57,507 nucleotides of DNA from Flavobacterium sp. MC2016-06 (GTDB taxonomy: Bacteria; Bacteroidota; Bacteroidia; Flavobacteriales; Flavobacteriaceae): NCBI RefSeq assembly GCF_009711165.2, contig NZ_WMID02000035.1, positions 1 through 57,507 of the forward strand. The letters are read 5' to 3'. Positions 53,138-57,507 of this stretch are shown here, piece after piece. The position numbers and the translations under genes are program-made. Within the stretch, counting starts at the first letter, position 1. Each line of letters begins with the position of its first letter. Under the pieces are notes generated by a model that searched no databases, was not told the DNA's origin, and was given only the letters and a program-made list of their open reading frames with translations.

Positions 53138-54499
53138 ATGTACGCAATACTAGACATAGAAACAACTGGAGGACAGTTTAATGAAGAAGGAATTACCGAA
53201 ATCGCCATCTACAAATTTGATGGACATGAAGTAGTTGACCAATTCATAAGCCTTGTTAATCCTGAAATTCCGATTCAGCCATTCGTGGTTAAATTAACCG
53301 GAATCAATAATGCTATGCTACAAACTGCACCAAAGTTTTTTGAAGTTGCAAAACGCATTATCGAAATTACTTCAGATTGTATTATTGTAGCACACAATGC
53401 TTCATTCGATTACCGAATTCTACGAACCGAATTTCGCCGTTTAGGTTACGATTTTGAAGCCCATACGCTTTGCACAGTAGAATTGGCTAAAAAGTTAATT
53501 CCAGAACAAACTTCTTATAGTTTAGGAAAATTAGTTCGTGCCCTCGGAATACCAATGGCAGACAGACATCGCGCCAGCGGAGACGCAATGGCAACGGTGA
53601 AGTTGTTTAAAATGCTCTTGGAAAAAGACCTAGAAAAAACAATCGTAAAAGATTTTATAAAACTTGAAGTCGAAAAAGGAATTGCCCCAAAATTATTAGA
53701 TCTTCTAGGGCAAATGCCTGCAAAAACTGGTATTTATTACATTTACAATGAAGGTGGAACTCTAATTTATATTGGCAAAAGCCAAAATATTAAAAAGAGA
53801 ATCAATCAGCATTTTACTGGAATTACAACCAAAAGTAAAAAAATTCAAGCCGAAGTTTTCACCATAACTTATGATGAAACTGGAAGCGAATTGATTGCAC
53901 TTTTAAAAGAAAGTGAAGAAATCAAAATAAACCGTCCTAGACACAATCGTTCACAACGAAAAACCATTTTTCAATATGCATTATATGCTGAAAAAGATGC
54001 AAACGGCTACCTCAATTTAAAATTGGAAAAAGCAGACGGACGTAAAAAAGAAATCACCTCTTACGCCAACCTACAAGAAGGTAAAAATGCACTTTTTAGA
54101 CATACAGCCAAATATCATTTATGCCAAAAATTAACAGGCTTGTATAGTACTAAAAAAGAGTGTTTTCAATATAAAATAAAAGAATGCGACGGCGCTTGCT
54201 TAGGTCAAGTAACACCCGAAATTTACAACGCACGTGTTCAACAATTCATTACAGATAATAGCTTCGAAAATAAAAGCATAATTTTAATTGACAGAGGCCG
54301 AAACGTAAACGAACGAAGCGCTGTATTAATAGAAAACGGAATCTATAAAGGTTACGCCTATTACGATTTGAATTATCAAATCACCAATATCGAAATCCTA
54401 AAAAACATCCTAATTCCGATGCAGAATAACCGCGACGTAAAAAACATTATTCAGGGTTATATGCGAAAAAGTAAATCGTTAAAGATACTTCATTTTTAA
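53138..54499 (+). CDS. DnaQ-like exonuclease fused to a GIY-YIG nuclease
   Basis: 453 residues from ATG 53138 (MYAILDIETTGGQFNEEGIT). N-terminal DEDDh exonuclease (1-165): DIETTG, VAHNASFDYRIL, HRASGDAMAT. Then GIY-YIG (about 195-280): KTGIYYIYNEGGTLIYIGKS with KKRINQHF, as in UvrC and Cho. The C-terminal 170 residues hold a Cys-containing CDGACLGQ segment like Cho/UvrC-type proteins. Such fusions are known in bacteria and suggested to act in repair. A TTG six codons upstream lies in the repeat and is rejected. Confidence 0.9.
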   Translation: MYAILDIETTGGQFNEEGITEIAIYKFDGHEVVDQFISLVNPEIPIQPFVVKLTGINNAMLQTAPKFFEVAKRIIEITSDCIIVAHNASFDYRILRTEFRRLGYDFEAHTLCTVELAKKLIPEQTSYSLGKLVRALGIPMADRHRASGDAMATVKLFKMLLEKDLEKTIVKDFIKLEVEKGIAPKLLDLLGQMPAKTGIYYIYNEGGTLIYIGKSQNIKKRINQHFTGITTKSKKIQAEVFTITYDETGSELIALLKESEEIKINRPRHNRSQRKTIFQYALYAEKDANGYLNLKLEKADGRKKEITSYANLQEGKNALFRHTAKYHLCQKLTGLYSTKKECFQYKIKECDGACLGQVTPEIYNARVQQFITDNSFENKSIILIDRGRNVNERSAVLIENGIYKGYAYYDLNYQITNIEILKNILIPMQNNRDVKNIIQGYMRKSKSLKILHF

Positions 54500-54527
54500 T
54501 ACTAAAAACTTTACGTATCTTCGCGAT

Positions 54528-55367
54528 ATGGCAAAAAACAAATCAAAATACGAGCTTTTCAGAGAAAAAACTAAAATTATTCTCTACGGAACAAATACCG
54601 TTTTAGGACGAATGTTTGATTTGGTGCTTTTAGGATTAATTCTGTTAAGTGTCATTTTAGTAATGCTCGATACTGTAGAAGGAATCAATCATAAATATCA
54701 TTCACAGCTTCTAATATGCGAATGGATTATCACCATTTTCTTCACAATCGAATATGCTTTACGTGTTATCGCAATACAAAAACCTTTAAAATATGTCTTT
54801 AGTTTCTACGGAATTATAGATTTATTAGCCATTTTACCAATGTACATGTCGATTTTTTTTCCTGCCACAAACATATTAACAATCGTACGAGTACTCCGTT
54901 TTTTCAGATTATTCAAAATTCTGCATATACCGCAAATATCACATCAATCCTTTCAACTAAAAGAAGCACTGCAGGCCAGTAAAGAAAAAATTCTAGTTTT
55001 CATCTATTTCGTTGTTATCAGTGCCGTAATTATTGGTGCATTAATGTACGTTGTAGAAGGCAAAGAAAGTGGTTTTACAAGCATTCCTGTCGGAATCTAT
55101 TGGTCTATCGTAACATTAACCACAGTAGGTTATGGCGACATTTCACCCGCAACACCCCTAGGTCAATTTCTTGCCTCTTTAGTAATGATTATGGGTTACG
55201 GAATTATAGCCGTTCCAACAGGAATAGTAACAGCCGAATTTGCCAAAAGCAGTCTAAAAAGCAATGCCATAAGCACAAGAAAAACATGTAAAAAATGCAA
55301 TTCACAAGTACATTTTGACAATGCAAAATATTGTTATGAATGTGGAACCGAATTGCCAAATAATTAA
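54528..55367 (+). CDS. Voltage-gated potassium channel-like ion transporter with zinc ribbon
   Basis: 279 residues. Six spans: S1-S3 (LVLLGLILLSVILVMLDT, ICEWIITIFFTIEYALRVIA, YGIIDLLAILPMYMSIFF), S4 with spaced Arg (TIVRVLRFFRLFKIL), pore helix and selectivity filter TTVGYGDISP, then S6. The last 30 residues add four Cys in CKKCNSQVHFDNAKYCYECG, a zinc ribbon. Probably a tetrameric K+ channel; the ribbon may serve gating or assembly. Confidence 0.92.
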   Translation: MAKNKSKYELFREKTKIILYGTNTVLGRMFDLVLLGLILLSVILVMLDTVEGINHKYHSQLLICEWIITIFFTIEYALRVIAIQKPLKYVFSFYGIIDLLAILPMYMSIFFPATNILTIVRVLRFFRLFKILHIPQISHQSFQLKEALQASKEKILVFIYFVVISAVIIGALMYVVEGKESGFTSIPVGIYWSIVTLTTVGYGDISPATPLGQFLASLVMIMGYGIIAVPTGIVTAEFAKSSLKSNAISTRKTCKKCNSQVHFDNAKYCYECGTELPNN

Positions 55368-55392
55368 TTTATGAAGCCATTTCCAGCTATAC

Positions 55393-55425
55393 ACTACAAC
55401 TCCTCATTATAGTTGTAGTTTTTTT
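55393..55425 (+). terminator. Terminator of the channel gene
   Basis: ACTACAACT / AGTTGTAGT stem (55393-55401 with 55411-55419), 9-base loop, T run. Confidence 0.85.
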
Positions 55426-55428
55426 AAG

Positions 55429-55514
55429 GCATAAAAGGAGCTTCCGCTGGTCGCTCTTTTATACCAAAAAAAACAAACAACTATAACTCCGGGGTTTCCG
55501 TTACTATCTGGGCT
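55429..55514 (-). repeat. Possible divergent third copy of the CCCCGATAG element
   Basis: On the minus strand the segment begins AGCCCAGATAGTAACGG and ends CAGCGGAAGCTCC, like the AGCCCCGATAGTAGTGG start and GCGGG...AGCTCC end of copy B. A strong stem (55429-55442 with 55452-55464, ATAAAAG core) lies near its end. Weaker match than copies A and B. Confidence 0.4.
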
Positions 55515-55521
55515 AAAAAAT

Positions 55522-56439
55522 ATGAAATATCTAATAACCATCGTCGGACCAACAGCCATAGGCAAAACAGCCTTAAGCATTGCTTTGGCACAACATTTCA
55601 AATCCGAAATCATATCTTGCGACAGTCGTCAGTTTTTCAAAGAAATGACCATTGGCACCGCGGTACCAAATCTAGAAGAACTCGCATCGGCAAAACATCA
55701 TTTCATTCAAAATAAATCTATTTTCGAAAACTACACAGTAGGCGATTACGAAAAAGAAGCCTTACTTAAACTCGAAGAATTATTTCAAAAAAATGATTAT
55801 GCCATTTTAATTGGCGGATCAGGATTGTATGTAGATGCCATTTTAAAAGGTTTTGACGAATTTCCAGAAATTGATCCCGAAATACGTTCTCAAGTAAATT
55901 CAAATTACGAAAACCTAGGAATCGAATATCTTCAAGAAAAACTGCAGAATCTTGATCCCGATTATTATCAAAAAATAACAATAGAAAATCCACAGACCTT
56001 ACAAAATCCGCAGCGAATGATGCGTTTTGTAGAAGTCTGCATCGGATCAGGAAAACCCTATTCTTCTTTTTTAAATCAGAAGAAAAACAATAGAAACTTC
56101 ACTCCTATTTTAATTGGTCTAGAAGCAGACAGATCCATCATTTATGACAGAATCAACCAAAGAGTTGATATTATGATGAAAGAAGGTTTGCTAGAAGAAG
56201 CAGAAGCCTTCTATCCTAATAAAGCGTTAAATGCGCTCCAAACCGTCGGTTACAGAGAATTATTTAGTTATTTTGACAAAGAATTTAAACTAGATTTCGC
56301 AATCGACGAAATCAAGAAAAACACAAGACGTTTCTCGAAACGCCAATTAACATGGTTCAAAAGAAACGAAAGTACAAAATGGTTTGATTATGCTACGCCA
56401 AAAAGCGAGATCATAAGTTATATCAAATCTAAAATCTAA
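55522..56439 (+). CDS. miaA: tRNA dimethylallyltransferase
   Basis: 305 residues. Transfers an isopentenyl group to A37 of tRNAs reading U-starting codons. P-loop ITIVGPTAIGKTALSIALAQ, SCDSRQFFKEMTIGTAVPN, GGSGLYVDAILKG, QTVGYRELFSYFD and RRFSKRQLTWFKRN. Provides the substrate chain later hydroxylated by MiaE in the same window. Confidence 0.96.
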   Translation: MKYLITIVGPTAIGKTALSIALAQHFKSEIISCDSRQFFKEMTIGTAVPNLEELASAKHHFIQNKSIFENYTVGDYEKEALLKLEELFQKNDYAILIGGSGLYVDAILKGFDEFPEIDPEIRSQVNSNYENLGIEYLQEKLQNLDPDYYQKITIENPQTLQNPQRMMRFVEVCIGSGKPYSSFLNQKKNNRNFTPILIGLEADRSIIYDRINQRVDIMMKEGLLEEAEAFYPNKALNALQTVGYRELFSYFDKEFKLDFAIDEIKKNTRRFSKRQLTWFKRNESTKWFDYATPKSEIISYIKSKI

Positions 56440-56462
56440 TATCAAAAATCTAAAATAAAAAA

Positions 56463-57209
56463 ATGCCAATATCTCCAAATTTCACATCCGTTTTAAGCAA
56501 AGAATGGGAAATTAATTTCACACAATGTACGCCAACCGGATATTTAAAATATACCGATTTATGTAATCTTTTGCAATTAACCGCAGCAGCACATTCAGAA
56601 GTTGGAGGCATTAGTTTTGCAGATATGCAAGAATTTAATCAAGCTTGGGTTTTAAGTAGAATGCGTGTAGAAATTACCGCTTTACCAAAATGGCAGGATG
56701 TTGTAACGGTAAAAACATGGATAAATAGTCTAGAAAATTCCCGCTCGGTCCGTGCCTTAGAAATGTATGTAAATGGTAAAAAGATTGTTGGAAGTGAAAC
56801 GTATTGGGCAGTTTTTAATACAAAAGCCCGTCGTCCAGAAGCATTAGCTTTACCTTATGAGCATTTTGAACTTTTCCCAGATAATAGAGCAACTGTGGAA
56901 GGATTTTCTAAAATAAATATTAATCCTGAGAAAGAATCTGTTTTTGAAAAAACCGTTTATTTATCTGATTTAGACATTGTAAACCACGCCAATAATGTAA
57001 AATATTTAGAATGGTGTTTAGATCATGTTGATGAAAAAAGAATTTTAAAGCAACAAGTAAAAAGCTTCGAAATGAATTTTTTAAAAGAACTTTCTCTAAA
57101 AGATCAAGTAATCATTCACGAAAGTGAAAACGACGATCAATCTGAAACTACATTTAGCATTACAAAAGAAGATAAAACTTGTTTCGCTTTAGAATTACAT
57201 TGGAAATAA
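56463..57209 (+). CDS. Acyl-ACP thioesterase
   Basis: 248 residues, FatA/FatB-like double hot-dog. WVLSRMRVEITALPKWQDVV, VKTWINSLENSRSVRALEMY in the first half, and the catalytic segment LSDLDIVNHANNVKYLEWCL (Asn-x-His) in the second. Releases fatty acids from acyl carrier protein. Lies 23 bases behind miaA; may share its transcript. Confidence 0.9.
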   Translation: MPISPNFTSVLSKEWEINFTQCTPTGYLKYTDLCNLLQLTAAAHSEVGGISFADMQEFNQAWVLSRMRVEITALPKWQDVVTVKTWINSLENSRSVRALEMYVNGKKIVGSETYWAVFNTKARRPEALALPYEHFELFPDNRATVEGFSKININPEKESVFEKTVYLSDLDIVNHANNVKYLEWCLDHVDEKRILKQQVKSFEMNFLKELSLKDQVIIHESENDDQSETTFSITKEDKTCFALELHWK

Positions 57210-57252
57210 AAGGGCATTCCTAAAAAATATTTATTCCTGTCTTTCCACAATA

Positions 57253-57339
57253 TTGTCATTTCTGTAAATGTTAGTTATTTCGGTAACAAAATTGAAATAT
57301 ATTATTCTGCTATTTTTATTTTAAAGGCTCTATTTGTCA
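57253..57339 (+). repeat. Second copy of the 87-base IS-related repeat
   Basis: Matches the reverse complement of 7600-7686 with about five differences. It is cut at its right end by the inverted repeat 57339-57430. Confidence 0.85.
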
Positions 57340-57430
57340 TTTCGACGGAGGAGAAATCTTCGCAAGTAACTCTGCAACGAAAATCCAGTCTTTGTAGAGC
57401 TTCTTGCGAAGATTTCTCCTCCGTCGAAAT
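57339..57430. repeat. REP-like long palindrome nested in the IS-related repeat
   Basis: Perfect 28-base arms 57339-57366 and 57403-57430 (TTTCGACGGAGGAGAAATCT at the left), with a further CTCTGCAA/TTGTAGAG stem in the loop. The outer repeat sequence resumes after it (TGTAAAGGTTACTTATTTCG), so it looks inserted. Confidence 0.88.
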
Positions 57431-57442
57431 TGTAAAGGTTAC

Positions 57443-57507
57443 TTATTTCGGTAACGAATTTATCATTTCTATTGGTTTTTTACCATCAATACCCTGATGT
57501 GGTCTTT
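57443..57507 (-). mobile_element. C-terminal end of a transposase (partial, runs off window)
   Basis: Minus-strand frame entering at 57507 reads RPHQGIDGKKPIEMINSLPK and stops at TAA 57445-57443. RPHQGIDGK-P is the usual C-terminal end of rve-type (IS3-like) transposases. Its last codons overlap the 40-base module repeated at 7524, 7650 and 57255. Confidence 0.7.

Overview
The window looks like a chromosomal stretch of a Flavobacterium-type bacterium (Bacteroidota). Supporting signs are the low GC content, promoters of the Bacteroidota type (TAnnTTTG with TTTG or TTG about 17-23 bases upstream), a secreted pectate lyase with a T9SS type A sorting tail, a succinylornithine-type transcarbamylase, a bacillithiol-system YtxJ protein, many outer-membrane beta-barrels, and several dispersed palindromic repeats of the kind common in flavobacterial genomes.

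Region by region. 1-7.5 kb: the N-terminal part of a large collagen-like (Gly-X-Y) surface protein running off the left edge, an RhtA-type amino-acid exporter, two outer-membrane barrels, aspartate ammonia-lyase and a pentapeptide-repeat protein. 7.5-13 kb: an insertion-sequence-derived palindrome, then a GNAT acetyltransferase, GMP reductase, MiaE, GlyA and fumarylacetoacetase. 13-20 kb: agmatine deiminase and N-carbamoylputrescine amidase (agmatine to putrescine), separated by a lipoprotein and an OmpA protein; the spacer before aguB carries a decayed tandem copy of the aguB tail with its terminator. 20-27 kb: ClpB, YtxJ, two coupled membrane proteins and a pectate lyase with a very clear promoter/operator. 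27-39.5 kb: a ten-gene arginine/proline operon on the minus strand (GNAT, argG, argC, argD, proA, proB, argF', argB, argE, argH) with a rhuM-like gene inserted before argH and a long structured leader. 39.6-57.2 kb: M1 peptidase, aldose epimerase, outer-membrane proteins, SmpB, a decaying HTH-Fic locus, Pcm, an RDD membrane protein, a Gfo/Idh/MocA oxidoreductase, 3-hydroxyacyl-CoA dehydrogenase, the PLP-binding YggS protein, a four-helix-bundle gene broken by a 14-bp duplication, an exonuclease/GIY-YIG fusion, a potassium channel, MiaA and an acyl-ACP thioesterase. The right edge holds the last codons of a transposase and nested palindromes.

How the genes work together: the arg operon should convert glutamate through acylated intermediates to citrulline and arginine, and proBA share the glutamate pool. 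AguA and AguB make putrescine from agmatine. MiaA and MiaE are first and last steps of hypermodification of tRNA A37. The least explained items are the arg leader (a 28-codon frame threaded through three hairpins with its only two Arg codons, both CGG, at hairpin boundaries), a pair of structured repeats with compensatory stem changes, the filling of nearly every arg spacer by a different palindrome, and a Fic protein that has lost both its inhibitory Glu and its catalytic His. Function calls rest on motif recognition by eye; no alignments or searches were run.
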